64,000 nucleotides of DNA from Halomicrobium zhouii (GCF_900114435.1 NZ_FOZK01000001.1:1302001-1366000); one strand, 5' to 3'. Numbered from the stretch's first letter, positions 49,419-60,168 are shown. The notes: generated by a model not told the origin, from the letters alone. Program-made: numbers and translations.

Positions 49419-50279
49419 CTACTGTTCTCCCATCTTCTCCCCGGCAACCCGCCGCCCCTTCGTCGTCAACGCAACTTCCGTCCGCTCGCGACGGAGACTG
49501 ATCGCCTCCAGTTCGATGAGGCGGTCGAATATCTCCTCGGTCTGGTCCACCGAGATACCGACGAAGCTCGGGACGTCGAACGGAGAGATACCGGAGTACA
49601 GCGCCATGATCACGCGCCGCTCCGTGCTCGACAGGTCCAGGTCGGCCCGGTTTCGCTCGGCGCTCTCCTCGAGCATGACCTGCAACACGGTGGCGTGGAA
49701 GTCGTCGCCGGCGAGGTGGGTCTCGACGCTGATGTCGTCCTGGGTGTGTTCGACCTCGATGACGGTGCGCTCCTCGCCGGAGACGGTCTTGTCGTCGAAG
49801 GAGAGGTCGCCGATGTCGGCGCGTTCGATGGGGACCGCCTGGCCGTCGGCGAGCGCCAGCTGCAGCGCCTCGTCGGTCACCTTCATCCGCCCCTTGGTCC
49901 ACCCGGCGTTCTGGACGACGCCGCCCTCCACGGCCGGGTGCTGGACGAGGATGATCTCGCCGTCGAGCGCCGCCCGGTAGAGGTCCGTCTCGAAGGACTC
50001 GTGCTCCTTGGCGGTGACGAGCAACACGTTGTCGCCGAGGTGGAGCACGACGTAGTTCGACACGCTGGCGCTCTGCTGGTTGACGTCGAACCGGTCGGCG
50101 ATGCGGTCGATGGCGGACAGGGGGAACTGGCGCTTCTCGTCGGCGATGAGAACCAGGCGCTCCGTGGTCAGCACTATCCGGCAGGTCTGCCAGCTCGCGT
50201 CGGTGAGCCGCTGGCCCTTCTGGACCGCCTGCAGGTACTGGCCCTGTGTGTCCGTGATCTTCTTCTCCGTGTCACTCAT
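49419..50279 (-). CDS. cheF: CheF-type taxis protein (DUF439 family), copy 1
   Basis: A 286-residue protein connecting chemotaxis signalling (CheY, CheD, CheC2) with the archaellum switch FlaCE. The N-terminus MSDTEKKITDTQGQYLQAVQ and blocks CRIVLTTERLVLIADEKRQF, DLYRAALDGEIILVQHPAVE, GWTKGRMKVTDEALQLALAD and RTVIEVEHTQDDISVETHLA match the family, as does a C-terminal wHTH-like part (STERRVIMALYSGISPFDVP to AISLRRERTEVALTTKGRR). ATG at 50277-50279 is used. The rest of the che/arl cluster is not in the window. The TAG stop is the first base group of a hairpin repeat. Confidence 0.88.
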   Translation of the reverse strand: MSDTEKKITDTQGQYLQAVQKGQRLTDASWQTCRIVLTTERLVLIADEKRQFPLSAIDRIADRFDVNQQSASVSNYVVLHLGDNVLLVTAKEHESFETDLYRAALDGEIILVQHPAVEGGVVQNAGWTKGRMKVTDEALQLALADGQAVPIERADIGDLSFDDKTVSGEERTVIEVEHTQDDISVETHLAGDDFHATVLQVMLEESAERNRADLDLSSTERRVIMALYSGISPFDVPSFVGISVDQTEEIFDRLIELEAISLRRERTEVALTTKGRRVAGEKMGEQ

Positions 50280-50416
50280 GATACGCGCGTCGTGCGTCTC
50301 TGCGGAGGTAGCCCAGTCGGGGGAATATAACTTCCGCCCCCATTTTTGCGAGAGAGAATGGGGCCACCGATCGGTCGTCGTCGAGACGCGACGTCGACGC
50401 ACAGACGCGAGGGTAC

Positions 50417-50818
50417 TCACTCCGAGGCGTCGCCCGCGACGGACCGCATCGCGTCGAGGAACGCGCTCGTCCGGCGGACGAGTTCGTCCGCGTCACGGTC
50501 GACAGTGCCCGACCCGTAGTCGGCCCTGCGCCGATACGTCTCCACGTCGTTCAGGAACCGTCCGTGTTCGCGTTCGACGACACCGGGCTTGATCAGCTCT
50601 CGACCGAGTAGCGTCTGGACCGCTCCGTGTGACTGGGGATCGAACCCCCTGGCGTACAGCGCTGCCTGTGCCGCGTGGAAACAGCAGTAGTACAGGCGGT
50701 TCACGACGGTACTCTTCGAGATGCCTACTTCGTGCGCCTTCCTGGCGTCGTCGAGCATCTGGACGGCCTGCTCGAACTCGCGGTCGACGTCTTCCCGCGC
50801 CACGTCGTCGTCAGACAC
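50417..50818 (-). CDS. HEPN-domain toxin-like protein of an MNT/HEPN pair
   Basis: A 133-residue helical protein with the HEPN RNase motif R-x6-H in NRLYYCCFHAAQAALYARGF (Arg 41, His 48). HEPN proteins of this size form type VII toxin-antitoxin systems with an MNT nucleotidyltransferase that inactivates the toxin by AMP transfer. GTG at 50816-50818 (VSDDDVAREDVDREF) is chosen because it overlaps the MNT stop by eight bases (GTGTCTGA), the same arrangement as in other coupled pairs here. The Tyr that is AMPylated in related toxins may be one of the two in LYY. Confidence 0.85.
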   Translation of the reverse strand: MSDDDVAREDVDREFEQAVQMLDDARKAHEVGISKSTVVNRLYYCCFHAAQAALYARGFDPQSHGAVQTLLGRELIKPGVVEREHGRFLNDVETYRRRADYGSGTVDRDADELVRRTSAFLDAMRSVAGDASE

Positions 50819-51461
50819 GTCGAACGCCCTCTTCGACGACGGTCCGGGCGAACGGCTCGCCACGGTCTCTTCGCTCTCGGAACTCCTCGCCCCGTAGCGT
50901 GTGGACTTCGACGACGACGCCGTGGTCCAGCTGGACGTCGTAGGCGATGTCGAGCAATCGGTCGTCGACGGCACCGAAGTCGGCGTCGTCCGCGACGACC
51001 GCCAGCACGTCCACGTCGCTCTGCTCAGTCTCGGCTCCCCGGGCCACGGAGCCGAACACGTAGACGGCCTCGATTCGTTCGTCGAGTTCGTTCTCGACCG
51101 CCTCGACGAAGGCGTCGGCTGCACGACCGTGCGCTCCCTCCGGGCCGTCGGTTCCAGTCGTCGTCTTAACGTTTCTCGGCCGCTCTGGGTGGTCTGTCGT
51201 CTTCTCGGCTTGGGCGTCATCGACCGAGCCAGTATCCGGTGCCAGCGCCCAGTACGGGCTCCGGTGGCGGACCAGCCCGCGCTCTTTCAGACGTGTCAGG
51301 TTGGTCCCGACGGTCTCGGGGTCCGCGTCGATGGCGGTGGCTATGTCCGACCGGGTGTACGCTCGGTCAGGATTTCGCCGGAGGAATCGGAGGATGCGCT
51401 CGCTCGTCGGCGGGGCATCCAGCGATTCCCCCGTCTCGAAGCGCTCGATGTCGATCGGCAC
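50811..51461 (-). CDS. MNT nucleotidyltransferase with N-terminal winged helix
   Basis: A 216-residue protein. Residues of about 18-72 form a winged helix (SERILRFLRRNPDRAYTRSD, TVGTNLTRLKERGLVRHRSP), so the protein may repress its own operon. Residues of about 110-216 are a minimal nucleotidyltransferase with the motif GSVARGAETEQSDVDVLAVV, that is G-S-x10-D-x-D (Gly137, Ser138, Asp149, Asp151). The start is GTG at 51459-51461. It precedes the HEPN gene, with which it overlaps. It would be the antitoxin that adenylylates HEPN. Confidence 0.86.
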   Translation of the reverse strand: MPIDIERFETGESLDAPPTSERILRFLRRNPDRAYTRSDIATAIDADPETVGTNLTRLKERGLVRHRSPYWALAPDTGSVDDAQAEKTTDHPERPRNVKTTTGTDGPEGAHGRAADAFVEAVENELDERIEAVYVFGSVARGAETEQSDVDVLAVVADDADFGAVDDRLLDIAYDVQLDHGVVVEVHTLRGEEFRERRDRGEPFARTVVEEGVRRV

Positions 51462-51514
51462 GGTATGGTGTTATTGGTGTTCGGTTGTAATAACCGTTCG
51501 TCCGTTCTCGTTTG

Positions 51515-51634
51515 AGCCCTCTCAGAACTGACGTGATTGGGACCAGGCTTCGCTGTGTTCGGAGCAGCCTACTGCTCGCGGGTCGTTCCTCCCCGCTCGC
51601 ACGCAAGCTGGTCGCTCACTGCGTTCGGAGCAGC
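51515..51634. repeat. Hairpin repeats abutting the stop of second cheF
   Basis: Two units are visible. Next to the TAG of the 51635 gene the minus strand reads GCTGCTCC, loop GAACGCAGTGA, GCGACCAGC. A second lies near 51543-51571: GGCTGCTCC, loop GAACACAGCGA, AGCCTGGTC. Between them is GCGAGCGGGGAGGAACGACC, a variant of the block seen in the 31 kb array. Confidence 0.65.
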
Positions 51635-52498
51635 CTAGTTCTCCGACATCGCCTCACTCGCCATGTTCCGCCCCTGGGCGTTCAACGCGACCTCGGTCCG
51701 CGTCCGCACCTCGTCGACGGCGCCGACGTCGAGTAGTTTCTGGTAGATCTCCTCGACCTCGTCCACGGGAAGGCCGACGAAGTCCGCCATCTCGAAGGGC
51801 GAGACGCCCGAGTACAGCGCCATCAGCACCTGGTTCTCCGTCTCGGTGAGTTCGTAATCGCCCTCGCGGTCCTCGATGACGCGCTCGAACAGCGACTGGA
51901 GCGCGGTGGTGTGGTGGTCCATCCCCGAGAAGTGGGTCTCGACGCTCCGGTCCTCCTCGTCGGTGTGCTCGACCTCCAGCACCGTTCGTTCCTGGCCCAT
52001 GACCTGCCGCGTCACCGTCTCGATGGTCCCGACGTCCTCGACGGCGAAACTTGTCGATCCGCCGCCGGGGAACCCCAGCGATATCGTCTCGTCGTCCAGG
52101 CGGAAGCGAGTCTTGCGCCACTCGCTGTCGTCCTGGACGACGCCACCGACGACAGCGGGGTGGTTCGCCAGGATGATCTCGCCGTGGAGCGTCGCCCGGC
52201 AGTACTCGCGCTCGAAGTCCGAGATGCCCGTGGCGTCGAAGAGGACGACGTTGTCGCCGATGCGGAGCGGCGTCGCGCCCGCCGCGTCGACGCCGTCCGG
52301 GACGACGTCGTCGTCGACGATCTCGATGTTAGAGTGGGGCAGCGTCTGCTTGCCGCTGCTGTTGGCGAGGACGAGCCGCTTGCTGGTCATGACGAGACGA
52401 CAGGAGTTCCACTGCGGGTCGGCGACTGGTTCGCCGTTCTTGACGGCGTAGCAGTAATCGCCCGCCGTGTCGACCAGTTTCTGTTCGTCCTCGCTCAT
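51635..52498 (-). CDS. cheF: CheF-type taxis protein (DUF439 family), copy 2
   Basis: A 287-residue paralogue of the 49419 gene. Matching blocks are WNSCRLVMTSKRLVLANSSG, REYCRATLHGEIILANHPAV, RTVLEVEHTDEEDRSVETHF and the C-terminal ENQVLMALYSGVSPFEMADFVGLP. Two CheF paralogues are the rule in many haloarchaea, where both are involved in coupling to the archaellum, one being essential. Here an MNT/HEPN pair separates them. Start ATG at 52496-52498. The stop codon also abuts a hairpin repeat. Confidence 0.88.
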   Translation of the reverse strand: MSEDEQKLVDTAGDYCYAVKNGEPVADPQWNSCRLVMTSKRLVLANSSGKQTLPHSNIEIVDDDVVPDGVDAAGATPLRIGDNVVLFDATGISDFEREYCRATLHGEIILANHPAVVGGVVQDDSEWRKTRFRLDDETISLGFPGGGSTSFAVEDVGTIETVTRQVMGQERTVLEVEHTDEEDRSVETHFSGMDHHTTALQSLFERVIEDREGDYELTETENQVLMALYSGVSPFEMADFVGLPVDEVEEIYQKLLDVGAVDEVRTRTEVALNAQGRNMASEAMSEN

Positions 52499-52573
52499 GG
52501 CCCGCCGTTCACACTGTGGATTGTCGTTCGGCGCTATATATGTTCGCCACCGCGGCGGCCACCCCTGGTCCGC

Positions 52574-53389
52574 TCAGACGATTAACAGCGCGCCGCCGAA
52601 AACGCCGAGCGAGCCGAAGCCGACGCACACCGCCCAGAAGGGGACCCGGCGGACGAGCGCGACGAGCGCGCCGACGGTGAGGTAGCCGACGACGGCGCTG
52701 ACGGCGACCGCGAGGACGGCGGCCGACGGCGAGATGGCCGGGACGCCGTCGTCGACGAGGACGAGGACGTTCGCCGCCAGCGCCGCCGGAATCGACAGCA
52801 GGAAGGAGAGTCGAAGCGAGGACTCGCCCTCGTGGCCCCGGAGCAACAGCGCGCTGACGGTGGTTCCCGAGCGCGAGACGCCGGGGAGGATAGCGAGTCC
52901 CTGGAGCGCACCCACCAGGACGGCGTCGAGCCAGTCCGGCGTAGCGCGCGGGTCCAGCGCGACCGACTCCGCGAAGCGCTGGAGGAGCCCGGTCAACACG
53001 AGCAGGCCGCCGACGAGGGCGACGAACGCCCCGCCGGTCAGGTCGTTCACGAGCGCGTCGAGCAGGACGTACGCCGGGAGGCCGGTCACGCCCGTCGCCA
53101 GCGTCGCAAGGACGAGGAAGGACAGGTCGGCGCGGTCGCGGTCGAAGGCGGTCCGCGGACGCCACGATGGCACTTCCCGGAGGACCGTTGCCACCTCGCC
53201 CCGGTAGTACGCCAGCGCCGAGAGCGCGGTGCCGGCGTGGAGAAAGAGCGCGAACCGGGTGGCGACGGCGGGCGAGGCGCCGGTGAGCCCGGTCACCACG
53301 ATGGCGACGCCCCCCTCGCTGGAGACCGGGAGCCACTCCAGAATCCCCTGGACGACCCCGAGGAGGACGGCGATCAGCGTCTCGTTCAT
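52574..53389 (-). CDS. uppP: Undecaprenyl-diphosphatase-like (UppP/BacA)
   Basis: A 271-residue polytopic membrane phosphatase that recycles polyprenyl diphosphate carriers; in archaea the substrate is probably dolichyl diphosphate in N-glycan or exopolysaccharide synthesis. Motif 1 is LGVVQGILEWLPVSSEGGVA (with E-x3-P-x2-SS) and motif 2 is ILPGVSRSGTTVSALLLRG (PGxSRSG). About eight helices. ATG at 53387-53389 (MNETLIAVLLGVVQG) is chosen. It diverges from mscS. Confidence 0.93.
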   Translation of the reverse strand: MNETLIAVLLGVVQGILEWLPVSSEGGVAIVVTGLTGASPAVATRFALFLHAGTALSALAYYRGEVATVLREVPSWRPRTAFDRDRADLSFLVLATLATGVTGLPAYVLLDALVNDLTGGAFVALVGGLLVLTGLLQRFAESVALDPRATPDWLDAVLVGALQGLAILPGVSRSGTTVSALLLRGHEGESSLRLSFLLSIPAALAANVLVLVDDGVPAISPSAAVLAVAVSAVVGYLTVGALVALVRRVPFWAVCVGFGSLGVFGGALLIV

Positions 53390-53530
53390 GGACAGAGGCG
53401 TGTGTGGCCGGGTAAAGGTCATTCGGTCCGAGACCCGGCACCTGATACCAGCGACGGCCGCCCTGCCGCCCAGTGGCCGAACGCACCTGACGGCGTAGCT
53501 ATATACTCCTGGCACCTTCCCGAGTGCAAG

Positions 53531-54673
53531 ATGCAATCGAACGGGACGCTGGGGACGATGTGGGAGGGGATTGAGGGCCTGCCGGACTGGCAGGGATTCC
53601 TCGTCGTGGTCGGCGGTGCGGTTCTGACCGCCGCCCTGCTCCAGATAGCCGGCGACCGGTACCTCAAGCGGGTCACGGCCCGGATTCCGGGGGAGGTGGA
53701 CGACGTCGTCCTGCGAGGCGTCCACCCCGCGCTCTACCTGACGGTCGCCATCGGGGGCGTGTTCGTCGGCGTCGACCTGTTCGACCTGGCCGAGACCGAC
53801 GCCGCGACGCTCGAGGCCGCGGTCCTCTCGCTCGTGACTGTCATCTGGCTGGTGACGCTGGTCCGCGTCGGTCGGAAGGTGTCGAACGCCGTCACCGACA
53901 ACCGCTACCTCGACCGGCAGGTGGTCCCCATCTTCCAGAACGTCTGGAGCGCCGTCGTCGTCGGCGTCGCCGGATTCCTCCTGCTCACCTACTGGGGCAT
54001 CGACGTCACGCCGCTGCTGGCCTCGGCCGGCGTCGCCGGTATCGTCGTCGGCCTCGCCGCCCGCGACACCATCGCGAACTTCTTCGGGTCGCTGGCGCTG
54101 TACGTCGACGGCACGTACAAGGTCGGCGACTACGTCGTGCTCGACTCCGGCGAACGCGGCCGCGTCGAGGACATCTCCGTGCGCTCGACGGTCATCAGAA
54201 CGCGCGACGACATCCTCATCACCGTCCCCAACGCCACGCTGAACAACGCGGCCATCGTCAACGAGTCGACGCCCCGACGGAAGCGCCGCATCCGCGTCCC
54301 CGTCGGCGTCGCCTACGGCAGCGACCTCGACGAGGTCGAGGAGATTCTGCTCGACGTCGCAGCATCGACGGAGAGCGTCCTCGACCGCCCCAGCCCGCGC
54401 GTCCGCTTTCGGCAGTTCGGCGACTCCGCCCTGGAGCACGAACTGCTGTGCTGGGTGCCCAATCCGGCGCTACGGGCCCGCGTCACGCACCACCTCAACA
54501 GGGGGATCTACCAGCGGTTCCAGGAGGCGAACGTCGAGATTCCGTTCCCGCAACGCGACGTCAGGTTGTCGTCGGCCGCCGCCGGTGGCGAGGACGGGAC
54601 GGCGTCGCCCGCCTCGACCGACGGAATCCAGGCTAATAGCGACGTTCCGGGGGACCCGCGGGTCGACTCCTGA
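53531..54673 (+). CDS. mscS: MscS-family mechanosensitive channel
   Basis: A 380-residue channel that opens on osmotic downshock. Helices at about 22-42, 65-85, 95-115 and 135-155 precede the pore-lining TM3-like GVAGIVVGLAARDTIANFFG and the beta domain GTYKVGDYVVLDSGERGRVE, IRTRDDILITVPNATLNNAA, then the alpha/beta domain ending IYQRFQEANVEIPFPQRDV. A short disordered C-terminus follows. TATATAC at 53500-53506 is 25-31 bases before the ATG, a good TATA box. The open frame extends upstream but is antisense to uppP. Confidence 0.94.
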   Translation: MQSNGTLGTMWEGIEGLPDWQGFLVVVGGAVLTAALLQIAGDRYLKRVTARIPGEVDDVVLRGVHPALYLTVAIGGVFVGVDLFDLAETDAATLEAAVLSLVTVIWLVTLVRVGRKVSNAVTDNRYLDRQVVPIFQNVWSAVVVGVAGFLLLTYWGIDVTPLLASAGVAGIVVGLAARDTIANFFGSLALYVDGTYKVGDYVVLDSGERGRVEDISVRSTVIRTRDDILITVPNATLNNAAIVNESTPRRKRRIRVPVGVAYGSDLDEVEEILLDVAASTESVLDRPSPRVRFRQFGDSALEHELLCWVPNPALRARVTHHLNRGIYQRFQEANVEIPFPQRDVRLSSAAAGGEDGTASPASTDGIQANSDVPGDPRVDS

Positions 54674-54712
54674 CCGTCCGAACGAGGTCGTCGACGGGCA
54701 ATCGCGCCGGCC

Positions 54713-55066
54713 CTACGCGTCGTTGAGGTAGACGGCGATTCTGGTCATCGCCTCGTCGTCGGCGTCGAACTCGAAGACGTCACAGAAGTCGGTCTCGACC
54801 GGGCCGTCGTCGCTCTCGCCGGTGACGGTGCCCTCCACGGCCGTGGCGTCATCGCCGTGGACCAGGTTGGTCAGCTCGTGGTCGGTGTCCGAGAGTCCGC
54901 GGAGTTCGTTCATGTACGTCTCGAAGCCGGAGAATCCCTCCAGTGGGCCCGAGAGCGATTCGAACACCACGTCGTCGGCGAGGGCCGGCCGAACGAGCTC
55001 CAGGTCCTCGGCGTCCATCGCGTCGAAATACGCGTCGATCAGTTCGGTTCGGTCTGCTTCTGACAT
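54713..55066 (-). CDS. NTF2-like (SnoaL-type) protein
   Basis: A 117-residue protein with a cone-shaped NTF2 fold: an N-terminal helix (RTELIDAYFDAMDAEDLELV), LADDVVFESLSGPLEGFSGF, HELTNLVHGDDATAVEGTVT and a C-terminal strand (FDADDEAMTRIAVYLNDA). The family includes polyketide cyclases, ketosteroid isomerases and many proteins of unknown ligand. ATG at 55064-55066 is used. Palindromic element C lies just upstream of its start. Confidence 0.82.
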   Translation of the reverse strand: MSEADRTELIDAYFDAMDAEDLELVRPALADDVVFESLSGPLEGFSGFETYMNELRGLSDTDHELTNLVHGDDATAVEGTVTGESDDGPVETDFCDVFEFDADDEAMTRIAVYLNDA

Positions 55067-55156
55067 GCCCGAACCGTCGTCTCGTGGTCCAATAAGCCCT
55101 TGCGTCTCGACCGTGGAACTCCCTGGAATCAAAACATTGGCCGAGAACCGTGACGT

Positions 55157-55403
55157 CGAAAGCCCTCGCGGCGCTCGACCGCTCCGGGCCTCGCTGCGCT
55201 CCAGTGGGTGCTTACTTCGCCCGGGAGGGTTCGACCGCCGCTCGCCCTTTCAGTCCACCAGGGTCTGCTGGTGACCACACGAGATTCCTGGTGGACTGAA
55301 AGGGCGAGTGTGGCTCCGGGAACCCGGACCCGACAAGCACCGCAGGTCGAAGGCCGAGGAGCGCAGTACGGGTCCCGGGACTGGAGCCACACGAGGGCTT
55401 TCG
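55157..55403. repeat. Large nested palindromic element, copy C (compact)
   Basis: Outer arms CGAAAGCCCTCG (55157-55168) and CGAGGGCTTTCG (55392-55403) are perfect; mid arms CTGCGCTCC (55194-55202) with GGAGCGCAG (55358-55366); and inner 22-base arms (55241-55262 with 55287-55308, core CGCCCTTTCAGTCCACC) are perfect with only a 24-base loop. The 170-base apical part of copies A and B is missing. No gene is seen in this 430-base gap. Confidence 0.72.
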
Positions 55404-55496
55404 GGGTCTTCGCGTTATCGTCGTAACTCATCTGTACAGTACTACCACAGCTAGCCTTCGAAACTGAATTACCGGCCGAGCCCGTTCCGTTGTCCA

Positions 55497-56804
55497 ATGA
55501 CGATACTCGAAGACGCGCGCGCGGCGCTCGACACCGGCCCCCTCTGTGATCCCTGTCTGGGCCGGCCGTTCGCCGACCGCAGCTTCGGCCTCACCAACGC
55601 CGAGCGAGGGCGGGCGCTCCGGACGACGCTGGCGCTCGACGACGACGAACCGTACGAGGCGAGCGAGGACTGCTGGGTCTGCGAGATGGAGACCGCCGAG
55701 TACGACCGCCTGGCCGAACGCGCCGCGGCGGCCGTCCGGGGCTACGAGTTCGAGACCTACCAGCTCGGGACGCGCGTCCCGCCGCTGCTCGAGGAGAACG
55801 ACCACCTGCTCTGGGAGGAGGTCGGGATCGACGACGACGAGGGCGAGGCGCTGAAGACGGAGTTCAACCGCGAAGTCGGCAAGCGCGTCGGGGAGCTGAC
55901 CGGCGCAGAGGTGGACTTCGAGCGCCCCGATATCCAGTTACTCCTCGACCTGGCGACCGACGAAATCGAGGTGAACGTCAACTCCGCGTTCGTCTACGGC
56001 CGGTACCGCAAGCTCGTCCGGGACATCCCCCAGACCGAGTGGCCCTGTAACGAGTGCCACGAGACGGGGATCAAGCGCGGCGAGGAGTGTCCGGGCTGCG
56101 ACGGGACAGGCTACCGCTACGACGAGAGCGTCGAGGAACTGACCGCGCCAGTCGTACTGGAGGCGATGGACGGCGAGGAGGCGGTGTTCCACGGCGCCGG
56201 TCGTGAGGACGTCGACGCGCTGATGCTCGGCGGCGGGCGGCCGTTCGTCATCGAGGTCAAGCAGCCCCGCGAGCGGGACGTCGACGTCGAGCAGTTGCAG
56301 GAGGACATCAACGAGTTCGCCGACGGGAAGGCCGAGGTCGAGGGCCTCCGCCGGGCGACCTACGACATGGTCGAGCGCGTCAAGGGACACGAGGCCTCCA
56401 AGACCTACCGGATGGACGTGGAGTTCGACGAGCCCGTCGACGAGGACCAGCTACTGGCCGCCCTCGACGCGCTCGAAGGCGCGACCATCGAACAGGAGAC
56501 GCCCCAGCGCGTCGACCACCGGCGCGCGTCGCTCGTCCGCACGCGCGAAGTGTACGCCGCGGGCGGTGAACTGGTCGACGACCGCCACGCGGACCTGGAG
56601 ATTCACGGTGCCGGCGGGCTGTACGTCAAGGAACTCGTCTCCAGCGACGAGGGACGGACCGAACCGAGTCTCTCCGGCGAACTCGGCGTCGACGCCGTCG
56701 TGACCGCGCTGGACGTCCTCGACGTCGAGGGCGAGGAGGAGGCGTTCGAACAGCCCGAGTTCTTCCGCGACGGCGACGGAACCGCGTCCGGCGAGTCGGC
56801 GTAA
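55497..56804 (+). CDS. pus10: tRNA pseudouridine(54/55) synthase Pus10
   Basis: A 435-residue enzyme making Psi55 (and Psi54 or m1Psi54 precursor) in the T arm of archaeal tRNAs. An N-terminal THUMP-containing region with zinc ligands (GPLCDPCLGRPF with EDCWVCEME) leads to EWPCNECHETGIKRGEECPG (a second Cys cluster) and the catalytic half with GAGREDVDALMLGGGRPFVIEVKQP, carrying the catalytic Asp, and RTREVYAAGGELVD and ELVSSDEGRTEPSLSGELG. Start ATG 55497. The repeat of GE/CxxC pairs resembles a DnaJ-type zinc centre, an unusual but family-typical feature. Confidence 0.95.
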   Translation: MTILEDARAALDTGPLCDPCLGRPFADRSFGLTNAERGRALRTTLALDDDEPYEASEDCWVCEMETAEYDRLAERAAAAVRGYEFETYQLGTRVPPLLEENDHLLWEEVGIDDDEGEALKTEFNREVGKRVGELTGAEVDFERPDIQLLLDLATDEIEVNVNSAFVYGRYRKLVRDIPQTEWPCNECHETGIKRGEECPGCDGTGYRYDESVEELTAPVVLEAMDGEEAVFHGAGREDVDALMLGGGRPFVIEVKQPRERDVDVEQLQEDINEFADGKAEVEGLRRATYDMVERVKGHEASKTYRMDVEFDEPVDEDQLLAALDALEGATIEQETPQRVDHRRASLVRTREVYAAGGELVDDRHADLEIHGAGGLYVKELVSSDEGRTEPSLSGELGVDAVVTALDVLDVEGEEEAFEQPEFFRDGDGTASGESA

Positions 56805-56927
56805 GCGCCGCTTCGACCGGCGAGTCGGCGTACGCCCGCCCCGACATACCGTCGGTCGTAACGGTTTACCGGTGTTCGAGACCCCACGGTTGCGTCGAAG
56901 TGCGGCTACGGATTGGGACCGACGGTA

Positions 56928-58886
<1,959 letters not shown>

Positions 58887-59057
58887 GTCACTCGGTAGCG
58901 AGTCGGTTCGGAAAAACCTACCTGTCTGGTCAGTCAGGGCGAGCGGTGGCCGCGTTTCGGCCCCTGCTCGCCGAAGTCTGGCCCGGTCCGCCGAATCGTC
59001 AGACGCCCGTACGACGTCGGTGCAAGAGGTTTAACCCGGGAGGTTCATGGCGGGGAC

Positions 59058-59516
59058 ATGAGCGTGGATTCGCCGACGAGTGAGGGCGACGGATCGCCGG
59101 GGCGCGTCACCTGTTCGCTGTGCGGGCATCGACTCGGCAGTGCCGGCCGGTTCGCCAGTTTCTACCCGACCGACGACCGGTCCGCCCCGGCGCCGGCGGC
59201 CGAGGACGGCGTCGTCGCGGTCTGTGCGGACTGCACCGTCGAGGTCGACGAACTCGTCGACGCCTGGGCCGGCCACGACGCCCCGCCGGTCGCCGACGAG
59301 TGGTCCATCGGCGCCGGCTACCGCCGCGTCGCCGAGGACTGTAGCTTCTGTGACCGGGCCGTCGACGGGGACGCGGTGCTCGGCGTCGAGTACTTCGACC
59401 GCGAGGCGGCCTACGGCGGTGGTGACGGTCCCCACGCAAACTTCTCGCTCTGTGACGGCTGCGCGACGGTCTTCGAGGAGTTCCTCGACAACGTCGGCGG
59501 TGACGGCGGCGTCTGA
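59058..59516 (+). CDS. Cys-rich zinc-binding protein
   Basis: A 152-residue protein with three CxxC pairs: VTCSLCGHRLGSAGRFASFY, VVAVCADCTVEVDELVDAW and EDCSFCDRAVDGDAV plus a fourth in FSLCDGCATVFEEFLDNVG. These would bind two zinc ions in a treble-clef-like arrangement. Asp/Glu-rich surroundings are typical of haloarchaea. AGGTTTAACC near 59029-59038 is about 20-29 bases before the ATG. Function unknown. Confidence 0.78.
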   Translation: MSVDSPTSEGDGSPGRVTCSLCGHRLGSAGRFASFYPTDDRSAPAPAAEDGVVAVCADCTVEVDELVDAWAGHDAPPVADEWSIGAGYRRVAEDCSFCDRAVDGDAVLGVEYFDREAAYGGGDGPHANFSLCDGCATVFEEFLDNVGGDGGV

Positions 59517-59600
59517 GAAGCGCCTGCGGAACTACGAGACGGTCCCACATCGACTGCAGCGGGCACTATCTGCGAACAGAGACGTCGACGGTACGAGAAA

Positions 59601-60026
59601 TCACTCGACAGTGGTTCGTGAGAGGACCGCCGATTCGCCGTCGCCGTTCCAGACCACGCTAACGGTCGTCCCCGGGCTGGCGTCAACCGCTACCGATTCG
59701 CCAGCCGTCACCTCACCGTCTCCGTCGTCCCACGCGACCGTTCGGTCACCAGTCTCGACGCTGAGTTCGTCCGCCGGGATCGCGTCACCGCCGTCGTGAG
59801 TTATCTCGGCGGTTTCCGCAGCCGCGTCGTACTCCACGGAGAACGTGACCTGCGGCATCGCCGTCGCGGTGGACGGCTCCCCCATCCCGAGGACGAAGGA
59901 CCCGATAACCGCGGCGAGGATGAGGAGCAGGATCAGCCCCACCACGACGACCACCCCACCGACTACCAGGCCGACCAGTATCTTTCCACCCGTTCCGAGT
60001 TCGTTCCAGCTGTCACGAACACCCAT
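59601..60026 (-). CDS. Type IV pilin-like protein (DUF1628 type)
   Basis: A 141-residue exported protein. The N-terminal hydrophobic region has two blocks: GKILVGLVVGGVVVVVGLIL and LLLILAAVIGSFVLGMGE; the latter matches the H-domain LAAVIGTFVLG of haloarchaeal DUF1628 pilins. The C-terminal domain is beta-rich (MPQVTFSVEYDAAAETAEIT, TVSVVWNGDGESAVLSRTTV), as in pilin heads. Unlike canonical pilins, the leader before the hydrophobic helix is unusual and no clear prepilin cleavage site is visible. GTTATATG (about 60049-60056 read on the minus strand) is the TATA box about 23-30 bases upstream. Confidence 0.78.
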   Translation of the reverse strand: MGVRDSWNELGTGGKILVGLVVGGVVVVVGLILLLILAAVIGSFVLGMGEPSTATAMPQVTFSVEYDAAAETAEITHDGGDAIPADELSVETGDRTVAWDDGDGEVTAGESVAVDASPGTTVSVVWNGDGESAVLSRTTVE

Positions 60027-60168
60027 GGACCGAGTGTTTCCCGCTGGCACATATAACTGAACGTTCCGCAGACACCTTCGGTTGTAGCCGCCGTCCCGTC
60101 CCGCCCGCCCTGCTCTCGGGCACGTGGTCCCACGAACGCATTTGAGTCCGGGGGCCGAATCAACGGGT

